A DNA stretch of 64,000 bases, from contig NZ_CP108430.1 in assembly GCF_041435335.1 (NCBI RefSeq), forward strand, positions 3,640,501-3,704,500. The letters are read 5' to 3'. Below are positions 9,164-17,635 of the stretch, in pieces. The stretch is from Streptomyces sp. NBC_01283. GTDB lineage: Bacteria > Actinomycetota > Actinomycetes > Streptomycetales > Streptomycetaceae. Every line of letters begins with the position of its first letter. Positions within the stretch are counted from its first letter, which is position 1. The notes below the pieces were generated by a model. The model was not told the origin of the DNA, did no database searches, and saw only the letters and a list, made by a program, of their open reading frames with translations. Both the position numbers and the translations under genes were made by a program.

Positions 9164-11428
9164 TCAGTCCCTGTTCGGCCGCCCGTTCGGCTTCTCCGGG
9201 ATGTCGATGGTGGTCGTCGGGTCCGGGTCCTCCGGGTCGTCCGTCGGCTCCTGCGTCGTCGGGTCGTCCGTCGGCTCCTGCGTCGTCGGAGTCTCCGTCG
9301 GCTTGTCCGTCGTCGGGTCGTCCGTCGGCGGCTTCGTCGTCGGGTCCTTGGTCTCCGAAGGCTCCTCCGTCGGCTCCTTCGGGGCCTGCGTCGTCGGGTC
9401 CGGCGGCGGCGCGATGGCAGCGCCCATGGAGGTGTCCAGGTCGAACTTGCTGGGCGATCCCATCGCGTCGAAGGTGTACGCCGCCCAGATCTGCGCCGGG
9501 AAGCTGCCGCCGTCGACACGCGGCAGACCGCCCGCGCCCTTCATGGAGACCTGCTTGCTCTGCTCGGCGGTACCGGCCGCGCCCTCGCCGAACAGTCCGA
9601 CGGAGGTGACCAGCTTCGGCGTGTAGCCGGTGAACCAGGCCGACTTGTTGTCGTCGGACGTACCGGTCTTGCCCGCCACGTCCTGCACCGGGCTGCGCAC
9701 CGCGCGGCCCGTTCCGTCGTCGACCACGCCGGTCAGGACCGAGGTGAGCGAGTCCGCGGTGCCGCGGTCGACGACGTTCTCGCCGATCGGGTCCGGCATC
9801 TCGATCGAGCGGTCCTTGTGCTCGACGGAGGCCACGATCGTGGGGGTGACCTTCTTGCCGTGGTTGTCGAGCGTGGCGTAGACGCCCGCCATCTCCAGCG
9901 GGCTCGCACCCATGGTGCCCAGGGTCTGCGCGGGCACGGCGGGCAGATCCTCGACGTCCATGCCGAGCTTGCCCGCGGTCTCAAGCACCTCGTCCATGCC
10001 GACGTCCACGCCCATCTGCGCGAAGACGGAGTTGATGGACTTGTTCATCGCCTTCTGGACGGTGACGGGGCCGTAGCTCTTGTCGTCCTCGTTCGGCGGC
10101 GCGAAGCCGACGTCGCTGCCCTTGACCGGGCGCTCGCTGGTGCCGTCGTAGATCGTGTTCGCGGTGATCGGCTGGCCGGACTGGGTCGTGGAGCCGTTCT
10201 CCAGGGCCGCGGCCAGGATCAGCGGCTTGAAGGTGGAGGCCGGCTGGTAGTCGCGCCGGGTGGCGTTGTTCGTGAAGTGCTTGACGTAGTCCTCGCCGCC
10301 GTACATCGCCAGGACCTTGCCGGTCCTGGGGTCGACGGACGCGGCGCCCGCCTGTACCCGGGCGTCGGCCTTGCGCTTGTCCGGGTCGAGCTGGTCGTTC
10401 AGCTTCTTGTCGACGGCCTTCTCCAGAAGCTTCTGCTTCTTCTTGTCGATGTTGAGCGTGATCGTGTAGCCGCCCGCGTCGAACTGCTTCTCGCTGAGGT
10501 GGCCGGCCTTCATGACCTCGTCCTTGGCCGCCTTCACGAGGTAGCCGGTCTGACCCTCCAGGCCGGGCGCGGCCTTGGGCGGATCCGGCTTGTCGAACTT
10601 CAGTCCCTCGCGCTCGGCCGCGGGCAGCCAGCCCTCTTCGACCATGTTGTCGAGCACGTAGTTCCAGCGCGCCTCGACCAGCTTCTTGCTGGTGTCCGTG
10701 GCCGACGTCCAGTCGTACTGATTGGGGGCCTGGAGGAGAGCGGCGAGGTAGGCGCCCTGCGAGACGCTCAGCTTCTCGGCGTCGATGCCGTAGTACGCCT
10801 GGGCCGCGGCCTGGATGCCGTAGGCACCCCGTCCGTAGTAGCTGGTGTTGATGTACCCGGCGAGGATGTAGTCCTTGCTCTTGTTCTGGTCCACCTTCAG
10901 TGAGATGACCAGTTCCCTGAACTTACGGGTCACCGTCTGGTCCTGCGTCAAGTAGTAGTTCTTGACGTACTGCTGGGTGATCGTCGAGCCGCCCTGCTTG
11001 CCCTTGCCGGTGACGGTGTTGATCAGGCCGCGGGCCGTGCCCTTGAAGTCGACGCCTTTGTCCTTGTAGAAGGACTTGTTCTCGGCGGCCACGAAGGTGC
11101 GCTGCACCTTCTTCGGCACCTTGTTCAGGTCGACGACCTCACGGTTCAGCTCGCCGGTCCTGGCGATGACGTCGCCGTTCTTGTACTTGTAGACGTTGCT
11201 CTGGAGCTTGGCCGCGGCGTTGCCCTCGGGTACGTCGACCATCATGTAGAGGATCACGAAGCCGAGCATGCCGAGCAGGCAGAGTCCGAAGAACGTGCCC
11301 AGGATCTTCTTCAGGGTGAAGAAGCGGCGTATGCCCGTGCGCTTGGGTTTGCCACCGCCGGCGGGGCGCACGCGCGCTGCCCGGCGCGCGCCGCGCTGCC
11401 GCGCTTGTCGCTCTTCCGCTCGGCCCAT
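9164..11428 (-). CDS. Class A penicillin-binding protein (bifunctional glycosyltransferase/transpeptidase)
   Basis: This enzyme polymerises and cross-links peptidoglycan at the outer face of the membrane. The chain has 754 residues. A basic cytoplasmic start is followed by one membrane segment (ILGTFFGLCLLGMLGFVILYMMV, about 41-63). The GT51 domain has AAENKSFYKDKGVDFKG (catalytic Glu near 117) and QGGSTITQQYVKNYYL. The transpeptidase has the STFK active-site motif near 397, SINS as the SxN box, and KTGTS near 587. The last 75 residues are a low-complexity Thr/Pro/Glu/Asp tail made of repeated TTQEPTDDP and TKPPTDDP-like units. This tail is probably wall-spanning linker and varies in length between strains. 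The ATG at 11428 is preceded by a ribosome site and 262 bp of gene-free sequence shared with the divergent padR gene. Confidence 0.95.
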   Translation of the reverse strand: MGRAEERQARQRGARRAARVRPAGGGKPKRTGIRRFFTLKKILGTFFGLCLLGMLGFVILYMMVDVPEGNAAAKLQSNVYKYKNGDVIARTGELNREVVDLNKVPKKVQRTFVAAENKSFYKDKGVDFKGTARGLINTVTGKGKQGGSTITQQYVKNYYLTQDQTVTRKFRELVISLKVDQNKSKDYILAGYINTSYYGRGAYGIQAAAQAYYGIDAEKLSVSQGAYLAALLQAPNQYDWTSATDTSKKLVEARWNYVLDNMVEEGWLPAAEREGLKFDKPDPPKAAPGLEGQTGYLVKAAKDEVMKAGHLSEKQFDAGGYTITLNIDKKKQKLLEKAVDKKLNDQLDPDKRKADARVQAGAASVDPRTGKVLAMYGGEDYVKHFTNNATRRDYQPASTFKPLILAAALENGSTTQSGQPITANTIYDGTSERPVKGSDVGFAPPNEDDKSYGPVTVQKAMNKSINSVFAQMGVDVGMDEVLETAGKLGMDVEDLPAVPAQTLGTMGASPLEMAGVYATLDNHGKKVTPTIVASVEHKDRSIEMPDPIGENVVDRGTADSLTSVLTGVVDDGTGRAVRSPVQDVAGKTGTSDDNKSAWFTGYTPKLVTSVGLFGEGAAGTAEQSKQVSMKGAGGLPRVDGGSFPAQIWAAYTFDAMGSPSKFDLDTSMGAAIAPPPDPTTQAPKEPTEEPSETKDPTTKPPTDDPTTDKPTETPTTQEPTDDPTTQEPTDDPEDPDPTTTIDIPEKPNGRPNRD

Positions 11429-11649
11429 GAGAGTAAGTGCTCCGCTTCGTCTCGTTCGTGTGTCCGATGGCTGGCAAGTCAGCTCAAGAAGCTAACACCG
11501 CACCTAGGGACAAAGGACTGCCGATCCGGTCTTTTCCGGACGTGACAATCAGCACCTGCCCCATAGGAACCGGTGACTCCCCCAGTTAACCGACGGTCCT
11601 GGGGCCCAGAAGGTTGCCCGCATTTCGAACCTGTGAGCTCCCCGTGACC

Positions 11650-11670
11650 GGTATACATGGCGGGTATACA
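11650..11670 (+). promoter_or_regulatory. Candidate PadR operator in the padR-ABC promoter
   Basis: Two copies of GGTATACA start at 11650 and 11663, giving GTATAC-N7-GTATAC with 13-bp spacing. They end 20 nt before the padR start and would overlap the promoter core (a TAGAGT box lies at 11679-11684). PadR proteins commonly repress their own operon from such AT-rich dyads. The binding role is inferred from position and symmetry only. Confidence 0.55.
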
Positions 11671-11690
11671 CACCGTGTAGAGTGCTCCGC

Positions 11691-12218
11691 ATGTCCATCG
11701 GTCACACCCTCCTCGGCCTCCTTGAGTCGGGCCCGCGCCACGGCTACGACCTCAAGCGCACCTTCGACGAGAAGTTCGGTCACGACAAGCCACTGCACTA
11801 CGGGCAGGTCTACTCGACCATGTCCCGCCTCCTGAAGAACGGCCTCGTCGAGGTCGACGGCATAGAGGCGGGCGGCGGCCCCGAACGCAAGCGGTACGCG
11901 ATCACCGAAGCCGGCATCACCGATGTCGAGCAGTGGCTCGCCACCCCGGAGAAGCCCGAGCCCTACCTCCAGTCGACCCTCTACACGAAGGTCGTCCTCG
12001 CGCTCCTCACCGAACGCGACGCCTCGGAGATGCTCGACGCCCAGCGTGCCGAGCACCTGCGCCTGATGCGCATCCTCACCGACCGCAAGCGCAAGGGTGA
12101 CCTCGCCGACCAGCTGATCTGCGACCACGCGCTGTTCCATCTCGAAGCCGATCTGCGCTGGCTGGAGCTTGCCGCCGCGCGCCTCGGCAGGCTCGCCCAG
12201 GAGGTTCGCTCCGCATGA
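11691..12218 (+). CDS. PadR-family transcriptional regulator
   Basis: The 175-residue protein has the PadR N-terminal winged helix: LGLLESGPRHGYDLKRTFDE, then YGQVYSTMSRLLKNGLVEV (recognition helix) and ERKRYAITEAG (wing). A C-terminal helical dimerisation part (LMRILTDRKRKGDLADQLICD) follows. I chose ATG 11691 (MSIGHTLLG), since the family alignment starts there. An upstream in-frame codon at 11682 adds only three residues. The stop overlaps the start of the ABC ATPase by four bases (ATGA). PadR regulators next to ABC exporters usually repress them until a toxic ligand is bound, so this operon is probably an autorepressed export system. Confidence 0.92.
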   Translation: MSIGHTLLGLLESGPRHGYDLKRTFDEKFGHDKPLHYGQVYSTMSRLLKNGLVEVDGIEAGGGPERKRYAITEAGITDVEQWLATPEKPEPYLQSTLYTKVVLALLTERDASEMLDAQRAEHLRLMRILTDRKRKGDLADQLICDHALFHLEADLRWLELAAARLGRLAQEVRSA

Positions 12219-12901
12219 CCCCCGCCGGTTCCCTCCTCACCGCCTCCGGGCTGCGCAAGACGTACGGTCCGACGACCGCGCTCGACGACGCGGAGTTCTC
12301 CATCCACCCCGGCGAGGTCGTCGCCGTGATGGGCCCATCCGGCTCCGGCAAGTCCACGCTTCTGCACTGCCTCGCGGGAATCGTGAAGCCCGACGCCGGC
12401 TCCATCACGTACGACGGCCGCGAGCTCACGGGCCTGCCGGACACCACGCTGAGCGCCCTGCGCCGCAGCGAGTTCGGCTTCGTCTTCCAGTTCGGGCAGC
12501 TCGTCCCCGAGCTGACGTGCGTGGAGAACGTCGCGCTTCCGCTGCGCCTGAACGGCGCCAAGCGCAAGGACGCCGAAGCGACCGCCCGCACCTGGATGGA
12601 GCGTCTGGAGGTCGAGGACGTCGCCGCCAAGCGGCCCGGCGAGGTCTCCGGTGGCCAGGGCCAGCGCGTCGCCGTGGCCCGCGCGCTCGCCACAAGCCCG
12701 CGCGTGCTCTTCGCCGACGAGCCCACCGGCGCCCTGGACTCCCTCAACGGCGAGCGCGTCATGGAGCTGCTCACCGACGCCGCGCGCTCGACGAACGCCG
12801 CCGTGGTCCTGGTCACCCACGAGACGCGGGTCGCCGCCTACTCCGACCGCGAGATCGTCGTACGCGACGGCAGGTCACGGGACATGGAGCGGGCGATATG
12901 A
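12215..12901 (+). CDS. ABC transporter ATP-binding protein (MacB/LolD-like)
   Basis: The 228-residue ATPase has Walker A GPSGSGKST near residue 40 and the signature EVSGGQGQRVAVARAL. Walker B is VLFADEPTGALDS, and the switch histidine is in LVTHETR. The GALDS variant and overall size place it in the MacB/LolD/FtsE-like class, whose members power a partner with extracellular FtsX domains rather than a channel. It overlaps padR upstream and the permease downstream by ATGA junctions, so all three are translationally coupled. The substrate is not predictable. Lipids, peptides or antibiotics are typical of the class. Confidence 0.95.
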   Translation: MTPAGSLLTASGLRKTYGPTTALDDAEFSIHPGEVVAVMGPSGSGKSTLLHCLAGIVKPDAGSITYDGRELTGLPDTTLSALRRSEFGFVFQFGQLVPELTCVENVALPLRLNGAKRKDAEATARTWMERLEVEDVAAKRPGEVSGGQGQRVAVARALATSPRVLFADEPTGALDSLNGERVMELLTDAARSTNAAVVLVTHETRVAAYSDREIVVRDGRSRDMERAI

Positions 12902-15312
12902 GCCTCGACACGCGCGCCAAGGCCGCCACCGGCCCCAGGCCGCCACTCGCCGACGACACCGCCTCCAAGGGCGCCCGCGCCTTCCTCCGCGACCTCGCCA
13001 TGGGCATCCGCTTCGCCGTCGGCGGCGGCCGCGAGGGCTGGACCCGCACCCTCCTGACCGCGGTCGGCGTCGGCCTCGGTGTGGCCCTGCTGCTCGGCGC
13101 GGCATCCGTGCCCAACCTGCTCCAGAACCGCGAGGACCGCTCGGTGGCCCGCTCGGCCGAGGGCGAGTTCTCGGGAAAGAAGGTCGAGCGGTCGGACTCC
13201 ACGGTCCTGCAGCGCGACGTTCCCACCGACTTCCGCGACAAGACGGTGAGCGGCCGCGTGCTGCGCGCCGAGGGCTCGCACCCGGCCCTGCCGCCCGGCC
13301 TGAAGAAGATCCCGGCGGACGGCGAGATGGTCGTGTCGCCCGCCCTGCGCGAGCTCCTCGGCAGCTCCGAGGGCGCCCTCCTCAAGGAGCGGTACAGCCA
13401 GTACCGCGTCACCGGCACCATCGGCGACGCCGGCCTGACCAACCCCCAGGAGCTCTACTACTACGCCGGTTCCGACGCCCTCACCCCGGCCAAGGGCGGC
13501 CACCGCGTCGAAAGCTTCGGCTACAAGGAGCCCGCGGAACCCCTGGACCAGATGCTGGTCGTCCTGGTGGTCCTGATCTGCGTGGTCCTGCTGACCCCGG
13601 TGATCATCTTCATCGGCACGGCGGTCCGCTTCGGCGGCGACCGGCGCGACCGGCGTCTCGCCGCGCTGCGTCTAGTCGGCGCCGACGCCCACAGCGTGCG
13701 GCGGATCGCGGCGGGCGAGGCCCTGTGCGGCGCGCTGCTCGGCATGGCCTTGGGCGGTCTGTTCTTCCTGGGCGTGCGCGAGGTGATCGGCACGCTCGAC
13801 GGGTGGAAGATCAGCGCCTTCCCCTCCGACGTGGTGCCGGTGCCCGCCCTCGCCGCGCTGATCCTGCTCGCCGTGCCGGTCACGGCCGTCCTGGTCACGC
13901 TGATCTCACTGCGGGCCGTCTCCATCGAGCCGCTGGGCGTCGTGCGCAGCAGCAAGCCCCGCAAGCGCCGTCTGTGGTGGCGCATCGTGATGCCGCTCCT
14001 CGGCCTCGGGATCCTGCTGGCCTCGGGCCAGGTCGGCGGCGACATGGCCCCGCCGGTCTTCGCCATCGGCGCGGGCGCGACGCTCACCCTGGTGGGCCTG
14101 GCGGCGCTGCTGCCCTGGCTCGTCGAGGCGAGCGTGGCGAAGCTGCGCGGCGGCGGCCCCATCCCCTGGCAACTGGCCACCCGAAGGCTTCAGTTGAGCA
14201 GCGGTACGGCGGCACGGGCGGTCAGCGGCATCACCGTCGCGGTGGCGGGCGCGGTCGCCCTGCAGATGCTGTTCGTCGCGATGCACGACGACTTCAACCA
14301 GGCGACCGACAACAGTCCCGGCCGCGCCAAGCTGGTCGTGACGGCCGACGTCGGCGACGGCGAGCTCGCCGGGCGGATGATCGACACGTTCCGCACGACC
14401 AAGGGTGTCGAGAAGGTCATCGGCACGGTGTCCACGTACGTCGTCAAGCCGGGCAGGCTCAAGGCGGACGACATGCGGCCCACCACGGAGCTGACGGTCG
14501 CCACCTGCGCGAACCTGCGCGAACTCGCCCGCATCGGCAGCTGCGAGGACGGCGACACCTTCGTCGTGCACACCGGCACCGCGATGGACAAGTGGGTCGA
14601 CAAAGCGGCGCGCCCCGGCAAGCCGGTCGACCTGAACGCGATCAGCTGGGACGAGCCCGGCCACCGGCACGCCCCATGGACGCTGCCCGCCGACTCCCGC
14701 ACGGTCAAGGCCCGCCCCGACCCGGGCGGCGAGCTGCACAACGGCATCTTCGCCACGCCCGGCGCGATCGACCTGTCCAAGATGGCCGAAGCCGCCACGA
14801 CCGCGATGATCAAGGTCGACCCGGACGTCCCGGACGCCGAGGAGTACATCCGCAACGCCGGGGCGCACGTCGACCCGTTCCTCGACGTGCGGACGCTGCG
14901 GGCGATCGAGCGCGACAAGCAGTACGCCACCATCCAGAAGGGCCTGCAGATCGGCGCGATGGCGACGATGGCGCTGATCGCGGCGTCCATGCTGGTCTCG
15001 ATGATCGAGCAACTGCGGGAGCGCAAGCGCCTCCTTGCCGCGCTCACCGCGTTCGGCACGCGCCGCGCGTCGATGGCGTGGTCGATCCTGTGGCAGACCG
15101 CGATCCCGGTCGCGATCGGCCTGGCGCTCGCCGTGGCGGGGGGCATCGGCCTCGGCTGGGTCATGGTCCGCATGATCCAGCACTCGGTCACCGACTGGTG
15201 GCTGTTCGCGCCCCTGACGGCCGCGGGCGCCGTCCTCGTCGCGGTCGTGACGCTGCTCAGCCTGCCGCCGCTGTGGCGCATGATGCGTCCGGACGGCCTG
15301 CGCACGGAGTAA
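12898..15312 (+). CDS. FtsX-like ABC permease, two-module
   Basis: The 804-residue membrane protein is the partner of the ATPase before it. A cytoplasmic start is followed by TM1 (LLTAVGVGLGVALLLGAASV, near 60), a long extracellular region, and three TMs around 220-340 (LVVLVVLICVVLLTPVIIF and MALGGLFFLGV). A central hydrophobic part then leads to a second extracellular region and a final three-TM FtsX module (IGAMATMALIAASMLVSMI to LTAAGAVLVAVVTLLSL). This duplicated FtsX layout is typical of actinobacterial exporters regulated by PadR or two-component systems. The start overlaps the ATPase stop. A terminator hairpin shared with oxyR follows the stop by 21 nt. Confidence 0.92.
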   Translation: MSLDTRAKAATGPRPPLADDTASKGARAFLRDLAMGIRFAVGGGREGWTRTLLTAVGVGLGVALLLGAASVPNLLQNREDRSVARSAEGEFSGKKVERSDSTVLQRDVPTDFRDKTVSGRVLRAEGSHPALPPGLKKIPADGEMVVSPALRELLGSSEGALLKERYSQYRVTGTIGDAGLTNPQELYYYAGSDALTPAKGGHRVESFGYKEPAEPLDQMLVVLVVLICVVLLTPVIIFIGTAVRFGGDRRDRRLAALRLVGADAHSVRRIAAGEALCGALLGMALGGLFFLGVREVIGTLDGWKISAFPSDVVPVPALAALILLAVPVTAVLVTLISLRAVSIEPLGVVRSSKPRKRRLWWRIVMPLLGLGILLASGQVGGDMAPPVFAIGAGATLTLVGLAALLPWLVEASVAKLRGGGPIPWQLATRRLQLSSGTAARAVSGITVAVAGAVALQMLFVAMHDDFNQATDNSPGRAKLVVTADVGDGELAGRMIDTFRTTKGVEKVIGTVSTYVVKPGRLKADDMRPTTELTVATCANLRELARIGSCEDGDTFVVHTGTAMDKWVDKAARPGKPVDLNAISWDEPGHRHAPWTLPADSRTVKARPDPGGELHNGIFATPGAIDLSKMAEAATTAMIKVDPDVPDAEEYIRNAGAHVDPFLDVRTLRAIERDKQYATIQKGLQIGAMATMALIAASMLVSMIEQLRERKRLLAALTAFGTRRASMAWSILWQTAIPVAIGLALAVAGGIGLGWVMVRMIQHSVTDWWLFAPLTAAGAVLVAVVTLLSLPPLWRMMRPDGLRTE

Positions 15313-15333
15313 CTCCCCCGCCAGGAGCGGTGC

Positions 15334-15370
15334 GTTGCCGGTGCGGGGTCACAACACCCGCACCGGCAAC
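15334..15370. terminator. Convergent terminator overlapping the 3' end of oxyR
   Basis: A perfect 14-bp stem (GTTGCCGGTGCGGG at 15334-15347 with 15357-15370) has a 9-nt loop. The oxyR stop codon lies in the loop and the last six codons of oxyR form one arm, so the same bases code and terminate. Confidence 0.75.
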
Positions 15371-16305
15371 GGCTTCACGGCCCCCCGCATCGCGGCGGCG
15401 AGCGCCTCGTACTCCGCCGCCCGCGCGGCCCCCGTACGCATCGCGAGGGCGATGCGCCGGGTCGGCGCCGGGTCCGCGAAGAACCCGGTGAGCAGCTGGT
15501 TGCTGCGGCTGGTCTCGACGCGGACCGCGGTGCGCGGCAGCAGCGTCACCCCGAGCCCGCCGGCCACCAGCTGGACGAGGGTGGAGAGCCCGGCGGCGGT
15601 CGTGGTCACCGGGGCGTCCGCGCGGCCCGCCTCCCGGCAGATGTCCAGGGCCTGGTCGCGCAGGCAGTGCCCCTCGTCGAGCAGCAGCAGGTTCAGCTCG
15701 CGCAGGGCGTCGCGCGGAATGCCCTCGCGCCCGCCGAGCCAGTGGTCCAGCGGCGTGACGAGCACGAAGTCCTCGTCGAACAGGGGAAGTTCGGTGACGC
15801 CGGGCATGCCGAGCGGCACGGCGAGCAGCAGCAGGTCGAGACGCCCGGCACCGAGCCCCTCGATCAGCGAGGACGTCTGCTCCTCGTGCACCTGGAGATC
15901 GAGGTCCGGGTACTTCTCGTGGACGAGCCCGATGAGCGTGGGCAGCAGATAGGGCGCCACGGTCGGGATCACGCCGAGCCGCAGCGCGCCGGTGAACGGC
16001 GCGCGCACCGCGTCGGCCTCCTCCATCAGCGCCCCGACCTCGTCGAGCACGGCCCTGGCCCGCACCGCGAGCCGCTCACCGGCCGACGAGAGCAGCACCT
16101 TGCGGGTCGTACGCTCAAGCAGGGTGACACCGAGTGTCTCCTCCAGGGCGGACACGGCGCCGGAGAGCGCGGGCTGACTCATGCCGATCGCGGCGGCGGC
16201 GTCCCGGAAGTGCAGATGCTCGGCGACGGCGGCGAAGGCGCGCAACTGGGCGAGGCTGGGCTGACGTGCGCCGCGCTTGGCCGCGGGCTTGGCACTGGTG
16301 GCCAC
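15349..16305 (-). CDS. oxyR: Hydrogen-peroxide sensor OxyR (LysR family)
   Basis: This regulator senses peroxide by disulfide formation and activates ahpCD. The 318-residue protein has an N-terminal winged helix (LAQLRAFAAVAEHLHFRDAA and SQPALSGAVSALEETLG) and a LysR substrate domain. The redox pair is visible in GHCLRDQALDICREAG (Cys214 and Cys223), with the same 9-residue spacing as E. coli Cys199/Cys208. Thus this is a true OxyR and not just any LysR protein. I chose GTG 16305 because AAGGAGG lies about 7 nt upstream. The open frame continues further but would read through the operator region. It is divergent from ahpC, with a four-element OxyR site between them. Confidence 0.95.
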   Translation of the reverse strand: MATSAKPAAKRGARQPSLAQLRAFAAVAEHLHFRDAAAAIGMSQPALSGAVSALEETLGVTLLERTTRKVLLSSAGERLAVRARAVLDEVGALMEEADAVRAPFTGALRLGVIPTVAPYLLPTLIGLVHEKYPDLDLQVHEEQTSSLIEGLGAGRLDLLLLAVPLGMPGVTELPLFDEDFVLVTPLDHWLGGREGIPRDALRELNLLLLDEGHCLRDQALDICREAGRADAPVTTTAAGLSTLVQLVAGGLGVTLLPRTAVRVETSRSNQLLTGFFADPAPTRRIALAMRTGAARAAEYEALAAAMRGAVKPLPVRVL

Positions 16306-16331
16306 GGGCCCCTCCTTAACTACTGGCACTG

Positions 16332-16368
16332 ATAGCCAGAATCGATCAACGAGACCCACTCTAGCTAT
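16332..16368. promoter_or_regulatory. OxyR operator between oxyR and ahpC
   Basis: The sequence reads ATAG-N7-CGAT-N7-ACCC-N7-CTAT. This is exactly the four-tetrad spacing of the E. coli OxyR consensus (ATAG-N7-CTAT-N7-ATAG-N7-CTAT), with the outer tetrads matching perfectly. It is centred at 16350, 45 bp from the oxyR start and 113 bp from ahpC, so one tetramer could serve both directions. Confidence 0.8.
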
Positions 16369-16462
16369 TTCCATAATCAATGCACCCTGTGCCACCATCA
16401 ACATCAGTCCAACCCCCCAGGAAACTCCCCAAAAGGGATTTTCTTTGCAGCAAGGAGAGCGC

Positions 16463-17017
16463 GTGCTCACTGTCGGTGACAAGTTCCCCCAGTTCGATCT
16501 GACCGCCTGCGTCTCGCTGGAGAAGGGCGCTGAGTTCAAGCAGATCGACCACAAGACCTACGAGGGCAAGTGGAAGATCGTCTTCGCGTGGCCCAAGGAC
16601 TTCACCTTCGTGTGCCCCACCGAGATCGCCGCCTTCGGCAAGCTGAACGACGAGTTCGCTGACCGTGACGCCCAGATCCTCGGCTTCTCCGGTGACTCCG
16701 AGTTCGTGCACCACGCCTGGCGCAAGGACCACCCGGACCTGACGGACCTGCCCTTCCCGATGCTGGCCGACTCGAAGCACGAGCTCATGCGTGACCTCGG
16801 CATCGAGGGCGAGGACGGCTTCGCCCAGCGCGCCGTCTTCATCGTCGACCAGAACAACGAGATCCAGTTCACGATGGTGACCGCCGGCTCCGTGGGCCGT
16901 AACCCCAAGGAGGTCCTCCGGGTCCTCGACGCGCTGCAGACGGACGAGCTGTGCCCCTGCAACTGGACCCAGGGCGACGAGACCCTCGACCCGGTCGCGC
17001 TCCTCTCGGGCGAGTGA
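16463..17017 (+). CDS. ahpC: Alkyl hydroperoxide reductase AhpC (2-Cys peroxiredoxin)
   Basis: The enzyme reduces H2O2, organic hydroperoxides and peroxynitrite. The 184-residue protein has the peroxidatic Cys51 in DFTFVCPTE and a C-terminal pair in ELCPCNW. An extra Cys and the CPC arrangement match the mycobacterial-type AhpC that is recycled by AhpD. The GTG start at 16463 has AAGGAGAGC just upstream. The ahpD gene follows after 15 nt, and oxyR is divergent with its operator between. Expression should be peroxide-induced. Confidence 0.97.
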   Translation: MLTVGDKFPQFDLTACVSLEKGAEFKQIDHKTYEGKWKIVFAWPKDFTFVCPTEIAAFGKLNDEFADRDAQILGFSGDSEFVHHAWRKDHPDLTDLPFPMLADSKHELMRDLGIEGEDGFAQRAVFIVDQNNEIQFTMVTAGSVGRNPKEVLRVLDALQTDELCPCNWTQGDETLDPVALLSGE

Positions 17018-17032
17018 ACGGAGCCTACTGAC

Positions 17033-17566
17033 ATGGCACTCGACGAACTGAAGTCCGCCGTACCGGACTACGCCAAGGATCTGAAGCTGAACCTCGGCTC
17101 GGTCATCGGCAACTCGGACCTTCCGCAGCAGCAGCTGTGGGGCACCGTGCTGGCCTGCGCCATCGCGTCCCGCTCCCCCAAGGTGCTGCGCGAGCTGGAG
17201 CCCGAGGCGAAGGCGAACCTCTCCCCCGAGGCGTACACCGCCGCCAAGTCGGCCGCGGCCGTCATGGCGATGAACAACGTCTTCTACCGCACGCGCCACC
17301 TCCTCTCGGACCCGGAGTACGGGACCCTGCGGGCCGGCCTGCGGATGAACGTCATCGGCAACCCCGGTGTGGAGAAGGTCGACTTCGAGCTGTGGTCGCT
17401 CGCCGTCTCCGCCATCAACGGCTGCGGCCAGTGCCTCGACTCGCACGAGCAGGTGCTCCGCAAGGCCGGTGTGGACCGCGAGACGATCCAGGAGGCCGTC
17501 AAGATCGCCGCGGTGATCCAGGCGGTCGGCGTCACGCTGGACTCCGAGGCAGTGCTCTCCGAGTAA
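17033..17566 (+). CDS. ahpD: Alkyl hydroperoxide reductase AhpD
   Basis: AhpD is the thiol-disulfide adaptor that re-reduces AhpC, itself reduced by dihydrolipoamide proteins in mycobacteria. The 177-residue protein has the CxxC site [11 protein letters not shown] (Cys131, Cys134, with His138 after it) and the conserved Glu in [13 protein letters not shown]. Length and motif spacing match Mycobacterium AhpD. It forms an operon with ahpC and ends in a strong hairpin. Confidence 0.97.
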   Translation: MALDELKSAVPDYAKDLKLNLGSVIGNSDLPQQQLWGTVLACAIASRSPKVLRELEPEAKANLSPEAYTAAKSAAAVMAMNNVFYRTRHLLSDPEYGTLRAGLRMNVIGNPGVEKVDFELWSLAVSAINGCGQCLDSHEQVLRKAGVDRETIQEAVKIAAVIQAVGVTLDSEAVLSE

Positions 17567-17582
17567 CCACCTGAGCAACACG

Positions 17583-17617
17583 AAGGGCCCCGCCGACTCC
17601 TGGTCGGCGGGGCCCTT
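17583..17617. terminator. Terminator after ahpCD
   Basis: A 15-bp perfect stem (AAGGGCCCCGCCGAC at 17583-17597 with 17603-17617) closes a TCCTG loop between ahpD and a convergent gene. Confidence 0.88.
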
Positions 17618-17635
17618 TCGCGTACGAGAAGCGCG

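Noticed and set aside
9146..10903. Plus-strand open frame of 585 codons opposite the PBP gene
   Set aside because: It consists of Arg/Val/Leu/Asp-rich shadow sequence. The minus strand shows all PBP motifs.
12651..15491. Plus-strand open frame of 946 codons overlapping the ABC genes
   Set aside because: It is a +1 shadow rich in Arg/Pro/Gly. The true frames are linked by ATGA overlaps and carry ABC and FtsX motifs.
16306..16554. N-terminal extension of OxyR
   Set aside because: It would translate the operator and the ahpC start on the opposite strand. GTG 16305 has a strong ribosome site at the family start.
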